From assembly GCF_024721175.1 (NCBI RefSeq), contig NZ_CP099402.1:558001-622000 (forward strand): a stretch of 64,000 bases of DNA. The letters run 5' to 3'. A program made the position numbers and the translations under genes. This DNA comes from Rhizobium sp. Pop5 (GTDB lineage: Bacteria; Pseudomonadota; Alphaproteobacteria; Rhizobiales; Rhizobiaceae). How positions within the stretch are numbered: the first letter of the stretch is position 1; every line of letters starts with the position of its first letter. Below are positions 16,416 through 26,700 of this stretch, in pieces. The notes beneath the pieces are model-generated. The model had not been told where the DNA came from. It was given only the letters and a program-made list of their open reading frames with translations, and made no database searches.

Positions 16416-17354
16416 TCAGTATTTCGGTAGACCGGGCGGGTTGGTCTCGGATGCCGGCAAGGCTTCCTCGGCAAGGTGCCAGCGGCCGAGGATTTTGGCG
16501 TAGGTGCCGTCCTTGATCAGGCCGTTGGTGGCAATGGTCAGCGCATCGGCGAACCCGCTGCCCTTGCGGGTGGCAATCGCCACATCCGACCGGTCCGGCC
16601 AGCCGGCGCTCAGGGTGCCGACACGCTTGATGTTCTTGTCGCGCGCGGCGATGAAGACGAGCTGCGCATGCGGCTGGACGATGACATCGGCCCGACCGGA
16701 GCGCAGGGCGAGAAGGCTCGCCGCCTCGTCGTCGTAATATTGCAGTTCGATCGGCTTCAGGCCTGCGGCGACGTTCTCTTCGCTCCACTTCACCAGGATG
16801 CGCTCCTGGTTGGTTCCGGCGCCGACGATGATCCTCAAACCCGCCGCGTCCTTCGGCTCCTTGATCGAGGTGATCGGGCTATCAGCTTTCACGAAGACAC
16901 CGTGCAGGCCCTGGCGATAGGTGGAGAAGTCGAACTTCTCCTTGCGCTGCTCTGTCACGCCGACATTGGAGATGACGGCATCATATTTGCCCGAGGTAAG
17001 TCCGAGCGGCCAGTCGATCCAGGCGACCGGCACGATCTCCAGCGTCAGGCCGAGGCTGTCGGCGATCGCGTAGGCGTAATCGGGATCGGCGCCGACCACG
17101 GTCTTGGCATCCGTGGCATAGGTCGCAAGCGGCGGCCCGCCGGGGCTGACGGCGATGGTGAACTTGCCCGGTGAGACGAATTTGAAATCCCTCGGGATTG
17201 CGGCGATCGCCGCGTCGCTTTTCTCGGCATGAAGCCGGCCCGGCTGCTGCGGGCTCAGGTCGAAATCGTCGGCCGCATGAGCGGCACCGAAGCCGGCCAA
17301 GCCCATCATAAGCGCTGCAAGAAAGAAGGTGCGGATATCAGCAAAGGTCGCCAC
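16416..17354 (-). CDS. Amino-acid ABC transporter substrate-binding protein (second copy)
   Basis: A family 3 periplasmic binding protein of about 312 residues. A signal peptide (RTFFLAALMMGLAGFGAAHA) precedes the mature domain, which is closely related to the upstream gene at 17432-18376: both share FDLSP-QP-RL, ADSLGL, DWPLGLTSGK-DAVISNV, RKEKFDFSTYR, VKADSPIT, GLKPIE-QYYDD and a C-terminal TNPPGLPK. The two arose by tandem duplication. I prefer the GTG at 17354 because it places the signal peptide at the N-terminus; the longer frame back to 17504 would overlap the neighbouring gene and add unlikely sequence. Cystine-type importers belong to this family. Confidence 0.85.
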   Translation of the reverse strand: MATFADIRTFFLAALMMGLAGFGAAHAADDFDLSPQQPGRLHAEKSDAAIAAIPRDFKFVSPGKFTIAVSPGGPPLATYATDAKTVVGADPDYAYAIADSLGLTLEIVPVAWIDWPLGLTSGKYDAVISNVGVTEQRKEKFDFSTYRQGLHGVFVKADSPITSIKEPKDAAGLRIIVGAGTNQERILVKWSEENVAAGLKPIELQYYDDEAASLLALRSGRADVIVQPHAQLVFIAARDKNIKRVGTLSAGWPDRSDVAIATRKGSGFADALTIATNGLIKDGTYAKILGRWHLAEEALPASETNPPGLPKY

Positions 17355-17431
17355 GTTCGATAGGTCCCCGTTGTATCGGAAAGCGGGAGACGGACCGGCG
17401 TGGTTCCAAACGCCGGTCCGTCGGGCCGCCG

Positions 17432-18376
17432 TTAAGAGCCGCTCTTCGGCAGGCCGGGCGGATTGGTCTTCGCCTCGTCGATCGCCTCGGGACCGAGATT
17501 CCACGTCTCGAGGATCTTCTTATAGGCACCGCTGGCGATCAGGTCGTTGACGACATCGGTCACCGGCGCCGCCAGGCCGCTGCCCTTGCGGGTGGTAACA
17601 GCAATTTCAGCCGTGATCGGCCAACCGCCGCTGACCGTGCCGACGAGTTTGGTCTTGCCGTTTATTCCCGCCGAATAGGCCTGCGTTGCGTTCACGCTGA
17701 AAACGGCGTCCGCACGGCCGGACTGGACGGCAAGAGTCTTGACCGCATCGTCGTCGTAATATTGCACCTCGATCGGCTTGAGGCCGGTCGCGACGTTCTG
17801 TCGGTCCCATTCCAGCAGGATCTTCTCCTGGTTGGTGCCGGCATCGGTGATGACCTTCAAGCCGGCAATATCCTTCGGCTGCTTGAGCGCCGTGATCGGG
17901 CTATCAGCCTTCACGTAGAAACCCAGTTCATCCTTGCGATAGGTCGAGAAGTCGAATTTCTCCTTGCGCTCCTCCGTAACCGTCACGTTCGAGATCACAG
18001 CGTCGAACTTGCCGGAGGTGAGCCCCAGCGGCCAATCGGCCCATGCGACGGAAACGAGATTGAGTTTCAGACCCAGGCTGTCGGCGATCGCCTGCGCGAG
18101 ATCGACGTCGTAGCCGATGACAGTCTTGGAATCGGAGGCATAATCGTGCAGCGGCAGATTTCCGCTCGAGCTGATGCCGACGGTGAAGACGCCGTTTTCG
18201 ACGAACTTGAAATCCTTGACCTCGGCAATGCGCTTCTCGTTCTTTTCCACCCGCAGCCGGTTCGGCTGCTCGGGGCTGAGATCGAATTTCTGCTGCGCCT
18301 GAGCGGAGCCGAAACCGACCGCCGCGATGGTGACGGCTCCCGCTATCAGAAGCCTTGCCCTATCTTTAAATGTCAT
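17432..18376 (-). CDS. Amino-acid ABC transporter substrate-binding protein (first copy)
   Basis: A family 3 binding protein of about 314 residues with a cleavable signal peptide (RLLIAGAVTIAAVGFGSAQAQ). It is the paralogue of the next gene in the operon. The ATG at 18376 is preferred to that at 18394 because AGAAGGGG lies just upstream of it. The loop regions that line the ligand cleft differ between the two copies, so they may bind related but distinct ligands and share the one permease/ATPase encoded just upstream. The family includes cystine and polar amino-acid binders. Confidence 0.87.
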   Translation of the reverse strand: MTFKDRARLLIAGAVTIAAVGFGSAQAQQKFDLSPEQPNRLRVEKNEKRIAEVKDFKFVENGVFTVGISSSGNLPLHDYASDSKTVIGYDVDLAQAIADSLGLKLNLVSVAWADWPLGLTSGKFDAVISNVTVTEERKEKFDFSTYRKDELGFYVKADSPITALKQPKDIAGLKVITDAGTNQEKILLEWDRQNVATGLKPIEVQYYDDDAVKTLAVQSGRADAVFSVNATQAYSAGINGKTKLVGTVSGGWPITAEIAVTTRKGSGLAAPVTDVVNDLIASGAYKKILETWNLGPEAIDEAKTNPPGLPKSGS

Positions 18377-18469
18377 GCCCCTTCTCCATTTCATCTATAG
18401 GTTGTGATTGTTGTCATTCAGCCGGGAGCAGCCCGTCGCGGCCCGGCATTTCGCCAGCGCTGTCAGGCG

Positions 18470-20254
<1,785 letters not shown>

Positions 20255-20293
20255 TCTTGCTTCCCTTTTATGGATTGTCGGTCTTTGCCGCTT

Positions 20294-20857
20294 TCAAAGA
20301 TTTGCACCCGCCACGCGCAGGCGCGGTTCGGCCCGTTCGGTTTCGAAGACCGGCGAAATGAGATGGGTGATGTCCTTCTCGAAAGGCAGGCTCTTGTAGA
20401 TCTCGGGATCGGCCGCCGTGTCGAAGAGCGCGGTGTAGCCATAATTCAGATAGAGACCGACGGCCTCTGGCTGGCGGAAGCCGGTCGTCAGATAGACGCG
20501 GCTATAACCCTGACGGGCGGCCTGAGCCTCGAGCTCCACCAGCACCTTTCGGGCAAGGCCCTGGCGGCGCAGATCCGAGCGCGTCCAGATGCGTTTGAAC
20601 TCGGCCGTACCATCGTCGTAATGCTTGAAGGCACCGCCGCCGATGGTTTCGCCGTCCCGGATCAGCAGGAGAAAATTGCCTTGTGGCGGCGCGAAGGCTT
20701 CGGGGGGATAGCGGTTCAGTTCCGCCGCAGCGCCTTCGGCGTTGAAATAGGTGCCGTAACGGCTGTCATATTCGTGGATCAGCTCATCAATCAGCGGCTG
20801 AGCGCGGGGATCAAGAGGGGTCGTGTAGAGAAACGTATCGCTCATGTCGTTCGTCAC
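20294..20857 (-). CDS. GNAT-family N-acetyltransferase
   Basis: A protein of 183-187 residues with the GNAT fold; the acetyl-CoA loop is RSDLRRQGLARKVLVELEAQA (motif A, Q/RxxGxG/A type). It starts with GTG at 20857, overlapping the stop of the amidohydrolase gene by four bases (GTGA), or with ATG at 20845. Translational coupling to the amidohydrolase suggests they act on the same compound. In the Bacillus ytm and yxe operons an acetyltransferase N-acetylates an S-substituted cysteine before oxidation and an M20 enzyme later removes the acetyl group; the same pairing here is the main clue to function. Confidence 0.83.
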   Translation of the reverse strand: MTNDMSDTFLYTTPLDPRAQPLIDELIHEYDSRYGTYFNAEGAAAELNRYPPEAFAPPQGNFLLLIRDGETIGGGAFKHYDDGTAEFKRIWTRSDLRRQGLARKVLVELEAQAARQGYSRVYLTTGFRQPEAVGLYLNYGYTALFDTAADPEIYKSLPFEKDITHLISPVFETERAEPRLRVAGANL

Positions 20858-22053
20858 CCGTTGTCATCAGTGAGGAAGGTTTCGGCGAGCCGGACCCAGT
20901 AGCGGGCGGCGGGCGCGATGATCGCGTCGTTGAAATCGTAGTGGGCGCTGTGGAGAGGCGCGCTGTCGCCATTGCCGACGAAGAGGTAGCTGCCGGGATT
21001 GGCCTGCAGCATGAAGGCGAAATCCTCGCTTGCGGTTCTCGGCCGGAAATCCTTCTCGACCGCGGCAAGACCGAGTGCGTCGTAGGCGACATCGCGGGCA
21101 AAGGCGGTTTCCCTGGGGTGATTGACAAGGGCCGGAAAGCCAAGGCGGTAGTTCACGTCCGCCTCGGCGCCGAAGCTCTCGGCCTGCGCGCGGGCAAGGG
21201 CTGGAATGCGCTCCTGCAGCAGCTGGCGAACCGTCTCGCTGAAGGCCCGCATGGTGAGTTTCATCTCCACGCTCTCGGGTATGACATTCGAGGCGGAGCC
21301 GGCATGGATCGAGCCGACAGTCACGACCGCCATGTCCTGCGGGTCGACATTGCGCGAGACGACGCTCTGTAGTGCGGTGATGAAGGAGGCCGAAGCCAGC
21401 ACCGGATCAACGGCGCGGTGCGGTTCGGCGCCGTGGCCGCCCCTGCCGACGATCCTGATGACCGCCTGGTCGACGGAGGCCATGGCGGGACCGGTGACGA
21501 AACCGAACTGGCCCGCCGGCACGCCCGGCCAGTTGTGCAGTCCGAAGACGGCATCGACCGGAAAGCGCTCGAACAGACCTTCCGAGATCATCTTGCGGGC
21601 GCCGGCGCCAATCTCCTCGGCGGGCTGGAAGATCAGCCGGAGCGTGCCGCTGAAATTGCCGCTTTCGGCGAGATAACGGGCGGCGGCAAGCAGGATCGAA
21701 GTATGTCCGTCATGGCCGCAGGCATGCATGACGCCGGGATTGCTGCTGGCATAGGCAAGGTCGGTCGCCTCCTCGATCGGCAGTGCGTCCATATCCGCCC
21801 GGATGCCGATCCTCTTCCCGCCCTCACCGCGCCGGAGGGTGGCGACGATGCCGGTGCCGGCAATGCCCGTCGCCACCTCGTAGCCCCAGGAGGAAAGGCG
21901 GGATGCGACGAGCTTGCTGGTGCGCAACTCCTGAAACGCAAGTTCCGGATATTGGTGTAGGTCATGGCGAAGCGCGATGATTTCGTCGAGATAGGCGGCG
22001 ATGCCCTTCTCGACCGGATCGCTGCTGCGCGGATCTTGAGCGATGATGTCCAT
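20854..22053 (-). CDS. M20-family amidohydrolase (N-acyl amino acid deacylase)
   Basis: A 399-residue M20D peptidase/aminoacylase. Metal-binding motifs are visible: GIRADMDALPI, MHACGHDGHTS, the catalytic Glu in FQPAEEIGAGA, and HNWPGVPAG. The family covers hippurate hydrolase, IAA-amino acid hydrolase and the deacetylases YtnL and YxeP of Bacillus. The start at 22053 (MDIIAQDP) fits the family; an upstream frame to 22119 overlaps the monooxygenase gene. It lies 16 bases after that gene and overlaps the acetyltransferase by four bases. It is the likely deacetylation step of the operon. Confidence 0.88.
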   Translation of the reverse strand: MDIIAQDPRSSDPVEKGIAAYLDEIIALRHDLHQYPELAFQELRTSKLVASRLSSWGYEVATGIAGTGIVATLRRGEGGKRIGIRADMDALPIEEATDLAYASSNPGVMHACGHDGHTSILLAAARYLAESGNFSGTLRLIFQPAEEIGAGARKMISEGLFERFPVDAVFGLHNWPGVPAGQFGFVTGPAMASVDQAVIRIVGRGGHGAEPHRAVDPVLASASFITALQSVVSRNVDPQDMAVVTVGSIHAGSASNVIPESVEMKLTMRAFSETVRQLLQERIPALARAQAESFGAEADVNYRLGFPALVNHPRETAFARDVAYDALGLAAVEKDFRPRTASEDFAFMLQANPGSYLFVGNGDSAPLHSAHYDFNDAIIAPAARYWVRLAETFLTDDNG

Positions 22054-22069
22054 GGCGGTTCGCCGGCGC

Positions 22070-23419
22070 TCAGGCGCCGACAGCCTTTCCGGGCTCGACC
22101 TGCTCCGAACCCGCCGCATACCGGCTTTCGCGAAAGGGCAGGCCGAGATGATCGCGCAGCGTCTGCCCCTTCAGGACCGGGTCGAAATAGCCGCGTTCGG
22201 TGAGGATCGGCAGAACATATCTGGAGAAATCGTCGAGACCTTCGGCGATGACGGGAAAGCCGAGAATGAAGCCATCGGCGGCGCCCTGATCCACCCAGCG
22301 GATGATCTCGTTGGCGATATGCTCGGCGGTGCCGATGAAGGCAGTGCGCGGCGTTGCGGAATCGAGCGCGACCTGACGGAGAGTCAGACCCTTTTCACGC
22401 GCCGTCCTTTTGATGCGGTCCGTGGTGGCGCGGAAATTGTTCCTGCCGATATCGCCGAGTTCGGGGAACGGCTCGTCAAGCGGGTAAACGCTGAAATCAT
22501 GGTGATCGAAGAAGCGTCCGAGATAGAGCAGCGCCTCCTCTATCGTGACGAGATTACGGATCGCCTGGTACTTGGCTTCCGCCTCCACGGCTGTCGCGCC
22601 GACGATCGGCCCGATGCCGGGATAGATGCCGACTTCCGCGGCCCGGCGCCCGTGAGCGATGACGCTGTCCTTCAGCTGGCGATAAAAGGCCTGCGCCTCT
22701 TCGAAAGGACCGCCATTGGTGAAGACGGCATCGGCATGTTTGCCGGCGAGCCTGATACCGGAATCCGAGGCGCCCGCCTGGAAGACGACCGGTTGGCCCT
22801 GCTTCGAACGGCCGATGTTGAGCGGTCCCTCGACGCGGAAGAACCGGCCCTTATGGTTGAGGCGATGCATCTTCGCCTTGTCGACGAAGACGCCGGTCTC
22901 CCGGTTACGGATGAACGCGTCGTCGTCCCAGGAATCCCAGAGGCCCTTGATCGCATCGATATAGTCCTCGGCGATCTCGTAGCGCAGTTCATGCTCCGGA
23001 TGCTCGCGGCTGTAATTGCGCCCGGATCCCTTAAGCGGCGAGGTCACCGCATTCCACCCTGCCCGGCCGCCGCTGATGAGATCGATCGAGGCGAACTGGC
23101 GGGCGATGGTGAAGGGATCGCTGTAGGAGGTCGAGACCGTGCCGACGAGACCGATCTTCGAGGTCGAGGCTGCCAGCGCCGAGAGAATAGCGATCGGTTC
23201 GAACCGGTTGAGGAAATGCGGGATCGACTGCTCGTTGATATAAAGCCCGTCGGCGACGAAGGCGAAAGCGATGCCGGCCGCCTCCGCCTTGCGCGCCGTC
23301 TTGACGAAGAAATCGAAATTGACGCTCGCGTCTGCCGGCCCGCTCGGATGCTTCCAGGCATTCATGTGGCCGCCGGGACCCTGCAGCATGATGCCGAACG
23401 TGACGTGTTTCTGGGCCAT
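22070..23419 (-). CDS. NtaA/SnaA/DszA-family flavin monooxygenase
   Basis: A 449-residue protein of the long LLM subgroup that includes nitrilotriacetate monooxygenase NtaA, dibenzothiophene sulfone monooxygenase DszA and Bacillus YtnJ and YxeK. Signatures are HMNAWKHPSGPADASVNFDFFVKTARKAE, FEPIAILSALAASTSKIGLVGTVSTSYSDPF and the flavin-site SIDLISGGRAGWNAVTS. It uses reduced flavin supplied by a reductase not encoded in this operon. In Bacillus, close relatives oxidise N-acetyl-S-alkylcysteines. It is second in the operon, 24 bases after the first monooxygenase gene. Confidence 0.88.
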   Translation of the reverse strand: MAQKHVTFGIMLQGPGGHMNAWKHPSGPADASVNFDFFVKTARKAEAAGIAFAFVADGLYINEQSIPHFLNRFEPIAILSALAASTSKIGLVGTVSTSYSDPFTIARQFASIDLISGGRAGWNAVTSPLKGSGRNYSREHPEHELRYEIAEDYIDAIKGLWDSWDDDAFIRNRETGVFVDKAKMHRLNHKGRFFRVEGPLNIGRSKQGQPVVFQAGASDSGIRLAGKHADAVFTNGGPFEEAQAFYRQLKDSVIAHGRRAAEVGIYPGIGPIVGATAVEAEAKYQAIRNLVTIEEALLYLGRFFDHHDFSVYPLDEPFPELGDIGRNNFRATTDRIKRTAREKGLTLRQVALDSATPRTAFIGTAEHIANEIIRWVDQGAADGFILGFPVIAEGLDDFSRYVLPILTERGYFDPVLKGQTLRDHLGLPFRESRYAAGSEQVEPGKAVGA

Positions 23420-23443
23420 GGGATCAATCCTCCTTGGAAACGG

Positions 23444-24436
23444 TCAGGCGACGAGTGAAAGGCGCTCCTTGGCGAGCAGCTCGATGGAGGCAAGGCGTTC
23501 GGCAGCCGAAAGGGCCGGCGTGTCGAGCACGAACTCCTTGACGCCATAACGACGGTGAAGTTCGTCGAGCTCCTTGCGGATCTGCTGTGCAGTGCCGTGC
23601 AGCACGCTCGGCACCTTTTCCTCGATGCGGTAATCGGTGACGCCGGCTTGGCGGGCGAATTCGGCCGCTTGCTCCTCGCTGCCGACATTGACGGTTTGGC
23701 CGTTCGGCAGGAACACCTTGACGATGCGCAGGTTGCCGACGCGCTCGCGGGCATAGTCCTCGCTTTCGGCGGCAAAGGCTGCGAGCGCCAGGATCGGGCT
23801 CTTGCCGCCGGATGCCCGCTCATAGGCGGCGAAGGTCTTGTCGAGATTATCGGGATCGCCGTTCAGATGGCCGGCGAAGACCAGCTCCCAGCCCTTCTCT
23901 GCTGCAAGCTCGGCGCTTTCGACGCTGGCGCCGAGCAGGAAACGTTCGGGAGCCGTCGGCGGGAAAGGGGTTGCGTGGGCGCCATCGTAATTCGGATCTG
24001 CGGCGAGATAGATGTTGATGTCGGCAAGCTGGCTCGCGAAATCCGGCTTCCTGGACGGATCGACGGCAAGCTGCAGGGCGCGCGTCGAGAGCGGAAAACC
24101 GCCCGGCGCCTTGCCGACGCCGAGATCGACGCGACCGGGCGCAAGCGATGCCAGGAGATTGAAGGTCTCGGCAACCTTGTAGGCGTTGTAGTGTTGCAGC
24201 ATCACGCCGCCGGAGCCGACCCGGATTCGTGATGTCCTGGCGAGAAGATAGGCGATCAGCGCCTCCGGCGCCGAACTCGCCAGGTTGGACATATTGTGAT
24301 GTTCGGCGACCCAGAAACGATGATAACCGAGTTCCTCGGCCCGGACGGCAATCTTGACCGTCGCCCGCAACGCGTCGGCGGCGGACAGGCCCTGTTCGAT
24401 CGGGCTTTTGTCGAGAAGGCTGAGGAGATAGGTCAT
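23444..24436 (-). CDS. MsnO8-family LLM-class oxidoreductase
   Basis: A 330-residue luciferase-like protein of the short MsnO8/YtmO group: the N-terminal SLLDKSPIEQG, WVAEHHNMSNLASSAPEALIAYLLARTSRIRVGSGGVMLQHYNAYKVAETF, and GRVDLGVGKAPGG are characteristic. Such proteins occur beside NtaA-like monooxygenases in sulfur-salvage operons. This is the first gene of the nine-gene operon. The promoter region upstream carries a GTCTA-N9-TAGAC inverted repeat at 24471-24489. Function is inferred from context. Confidence 0.85.
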   Translation of the reverse strand: MTYLLSLLDKSPIEQGLSAADALRATVKIAVRAEELGYHRFWVAEHHNMSNLASSAPEALIAYLLARTSRIRVGSGGVMLQHYNAYKVAETFNLLASLAPGRVDLGVGKAPGGFPLSTRALQLAVDPSRKPDFASQLADINIYLAADPNYDGAHATPFPPTAPERFLLGASVESAELAAEKGWELVFAGHLNGDPDNLDKTFAAYERASGGKSPILALAAFAAESEDYARERVGNLRIVKVFLPNGQTVNVGSEEQAAEFARQAGVTDYRIEEKVPSVLHGTAQQIRKELDELHRRYGVKEFVLDTPALSAAERLASIELLAKERLSLVA

Positions 24437-24470
24437 GACGCCGCGATCCGATCGCTGGTTGCAGTATATA

Positions 24471-24489
24471 GTCTATAAAATCAGTAGAC
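24471..24489. promoter_or_regulatory. Inverted repeat upstream of the monooxygenase operon
   Basis: GTCTA at 24471-24475 and TAGAC at 24485-24489 flank nine A/T-rich bases, 35-53 bases upstream of the first gene of the minus-strand operon. It is a candidate operator or promoter element for a LysR-type regulator; no regulator gene adjoins this end. Confidence 0.35.
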
Positions 24490-24833
24490 AAAATTGATTA
24501 TAAGAAATGGCATTCTCTTTTGGAGGGGTGTTGTGAAAAAGCGGACCGATCAAAGGGAAACGGTTGTCGAAGCCCATCGGTGATTTCGCCGAAGACCGTC
24601 ATCAATGATCTCAACGGTGCGCAAGTCGCCATTTCGTGCGACGCCAACGAGCTGATATTGCCGGCGGCGGCTCCTGTTTCAGCCTGGCCTTGGCTTTCGC
24701 CCGCACGACCGCGGGAAGAACGAACTCAACATCTGCCATCGTGCAGCCCCAGGGCCAGGTCGCAGTAGAAATCGACAGGCAGAATGAAAACCCCTCGTTG
24801 ACAGAATTGCCATCATCGCGTTAAGGGTGCGAT
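24490..24833. other. Intergenic region between divergent operons
   Basis: This stretch separates the minus-strand monooxygenase operon from the plus-strand siderophore operon. Short frames here show no domain signature. The right end leads into the iron-box element at 24834. Confidence 0.45.
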
Positions 24834-24860
24834 ATAACATGAGTACAAGAATCAAGTTTT
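24834..24860 (+). promoter_or_regulatory. Iron-responsive operator (RirA-type IRO) of the siderophore operon
   Basis: The sequence has the form ataacatga-N9-tcaagtttt, with the TGA-N9-TCA core at 24840-24854. That core is the known iron-responsive operator bound by RirA in Rhizobium and Agrobacterium. It lies 33-60 bases before the first gene of the operon. The same nine-base flanks occur in front of the TonB receptor gene at 37161-37187. The assignment to RirA is inferred. Confidence 0.72.
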
Positions 24861-24893
24861 CAACATAATTTTGGTCAAATAAGACAACGAACG

Positions 24894-25328
24894 GTGGCTG
24901 AAACCATGAAATTCCGTCTGCTATCCCCGCATAAGTTGATTCCCACCGAGGAGACCGATGCACGGAGGGTCGATGAAGTTCATGGCCTCATTTCCACGGC
25001 CGGCTGCTGGACAGTACCGATCATGGTGGAGAAGGACGCGCTTTTCGTGATGGACGGCCATCACCGTTTGGAAGTGGCGTTCCGGCTTGGGCTGCGTGCT
25101 GTTCCAACCCTTCTCCTCGACTACAGGAGCGTACGCGTCGAAGCCTGGAGGGCCGGCGAGACGATCACCCCAGCCGACATTTATGACATGGCCCGCAGCC
25201 GGCAAAAATTTCCGATCAAAACCACCCGCCACATTTTTCTGGATGACCTGCCGGCGTGCGACGTGAACCTTGGCGATCTTCGACAGTGGCACGGGCCACT
25301 TGATAATTCCGAGAGGCTCGCCGGATGA
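24894..25328 (+). CDS. ParB-like protein, SbnI-like (probable O-phosphoserine-forming kinase)
   Basis: A protein of 140-144 residues with a ParB/Srx-type N-terminal fold: LLSPHKLIPTEETDARRVDEVHGLI, IMVEKDALFVMDGHHRLEVAFRLG, with the DGHHR nucleotide motif. SbnI of the staphyloferrin B cluster is longer but has the same fold, and phosphorylates free serine to O-phospho-L-serine for SbnA. As first gene of this operon it likely supplies that substrate. The start is GTG 24894 or ATG 24906; neither has a strong ribosome site. It overlaps the next gene by four bases (ATGA). It could instead be only a regulator; the operon position argues for the enzyme. Confidence 0.7.
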   Translation: MAETMKFRLLSPHKLIPTEETDARRVDEVHGLISTAGCWTVPIMVEKDALFVMDGHHRLEVAFRLGLRAVPTLLLDYRSVRVEAWRAGETITPADIYDMARSRQKFPIKTTRHIFLDDLPACDVNLGDLRQWHGPLDNSERLAG

Positions 25329-26689
25329 CGTCCCACATCATCCCGATCACGGAGGCGGAGCTGTCTCCAATTCTCTCTCCTCTTGCTGCTGACATTCTGA
25401 CCGCGAGGGCGCCGCTCCTGCACAAATGGACCGAGGAATACGGGTCGCCGCTCCATCTCGTGCTTCCTTCGGAGCTCGACTCAAACGTCGAAGCCCTGCG
25501 CCGCGTTCTCGACGAACGGGAAGTCGGACACGCGATCTACTATGGTTCGAAAGTCAACAAATCCTCAAGCCTGATGCAGGCCGCACTCGGGGCAGGCGCA
25601 GGCATCGACGTGTCAAGTGTTTACGAGCTTCGTGATGCTGTGAAACTGGGGGCTCGGGGCAACGACATTGTGGCGACCGGCCCCGCAAAGACGGCGCAAT
25701 TTCATGACGAACTCGTCCGCATCGGGGCTCTCATCTGCGTGGACGGTCCGGAGGAACTGACCGACATATCGAAGCGCCTGCCAACCGATGGGGTGAAGCA
25801 GCCTGTCCTTTTGCGACTGCAGCCGAAAGGTCATGAGAAAAGCCGCTTTGGCATGGCTGCCGAGAAGATACGAGCCTGCCTGTCGCGCATCGCCTCCGAT
25901 GATCGTTTCCGCTTCGACGGCATACATTTCCATCTGAGCGGATATCGCTGGGAGGATCGGGCGGTTGCGTTTGAGGAGGCTGTCAAGCTGGTGGAGGAAG
26001 CACGCGCAATCGGACTTTCTCCTACGATGATCGATATCGGCGGCGGCTTGCCGGTCCAATATGTGTCTGAGGCGGCATGGGAAAAACATCTGCAGCGCCA
26101 AGGCGCCAATGATTTCCGCACCGGCAGAGTTCCGGCTTCCTTCTATCCCTACGGCGGTCCGCAATCTGCGGCGGCGTGGCTTGGCTGCTTTTTGGGTGCG
26201 CCACTGTCGTCGGGCCAGACGATCGAGAACTATCTCAAACAGCGCAAACTAACGCTCGCGATGGAGCCGGGGCGATCCCTTGTCGACCAGGCAGCGATTT
26301 CAGCTTTCCGTATTACACGCGTGAAGGATCTCGGCGGCGGAAATGGCGTGATTTTCGTCGAAGGCAGCAGTTTCAGCGCCTGCGAAACCTGGTTTGCTTC
26401 CGAATTCATGGTGGATCCGATCTTGCTGCGTCAGAACGACCGGGCTCGCGCGGGCCAGGCCTTCCGGGCCTACATAGCGGGACATAGCTGCCTCGATGAA
26501 GACGTCCTGAGCAATCGCTGGTTTGGCTTTCCCCAGGGTCCAGAGGCCGGAGACCTTCTCGTCTGGGCCAATACCGGCGGCTATCAGATGGATCTCCTCG
26601 AAAACGAGTTTCATCGCCACCCGATGCCCAAGCGGTTGTGCGTAACAAAGAGCGCAGCCGGTGAACTGTCGATCTATCCCGATAACTAG
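25325..26689 (+). CDS. PLP-dependent decarboxylase, SbnH-like
   Basis: A 454-residue fold-III decarboxylase of the diaminopimelate/ornithine group. The PLP Lys is K76 in YYGSKVNKSS; HFHLSGYRW and DIGGGLPVQY are the phosphate-binding and strand motifs, and SCLDEDVL carries the Cys-Asp pair for substrate carboxylate. SbnH decarboxylates the diaminopropionate part of a staphyloferrin B intermediate to give an ethylenediamine unit. Here it would do the same to the SbnA product. It overlaps the preceding gene by four bases and is followed by the SbnA-like gene after 11 bases. Confidence 0.85.
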   Translation: MTSHIIPITEAELSPILSPLAADILTARAPLLHKWTEEYGSPLHLVLPSELDSNVEALRRVLDEREVGHAIYYGSKVNKSSSLMQAALGAGAGIDVSSVYELRDAVKLGARGNDIVATGPAKTAQFHDELVRIGALICVDGPEELTDISKRLPTDGVKQPVLLRLQPKGHEKSRFGMAAEKIRACLSRIASDDRFRFDGIHFHLSGYRWEDRAVAFEEAVKLVEEARAIGLSPTMIDIGGGLPVQYVSEAAWEKHLQRQGANDFRTGRVPASFYPYGGPQSAAAWLGCFLGAPLSSGQTIENYLKQRKLTLAMEPGRSLVDQAAISAFRITRVKDLGGGNGVIFVEGSSFSACETWFASEFMVDPILLRQNDRARAGQAFRAYIAGHSCLDEDVLSNRWFGFPQGPEAGDLLVWANTGGYQMDLLENEFHRHPMPKRLCVTKSAAGELSIYPDN

Positions 26690-26700
26690 GAGAGGACATC

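Noticed and set aside
22043..23458. A 471-codon plus-strand frame opposite the NtaA-like monooxygenase gene
   Set aside because: The minus strand encodes a full-length monooxygenase with flavin-site motifs; the plus-strand frame has none.
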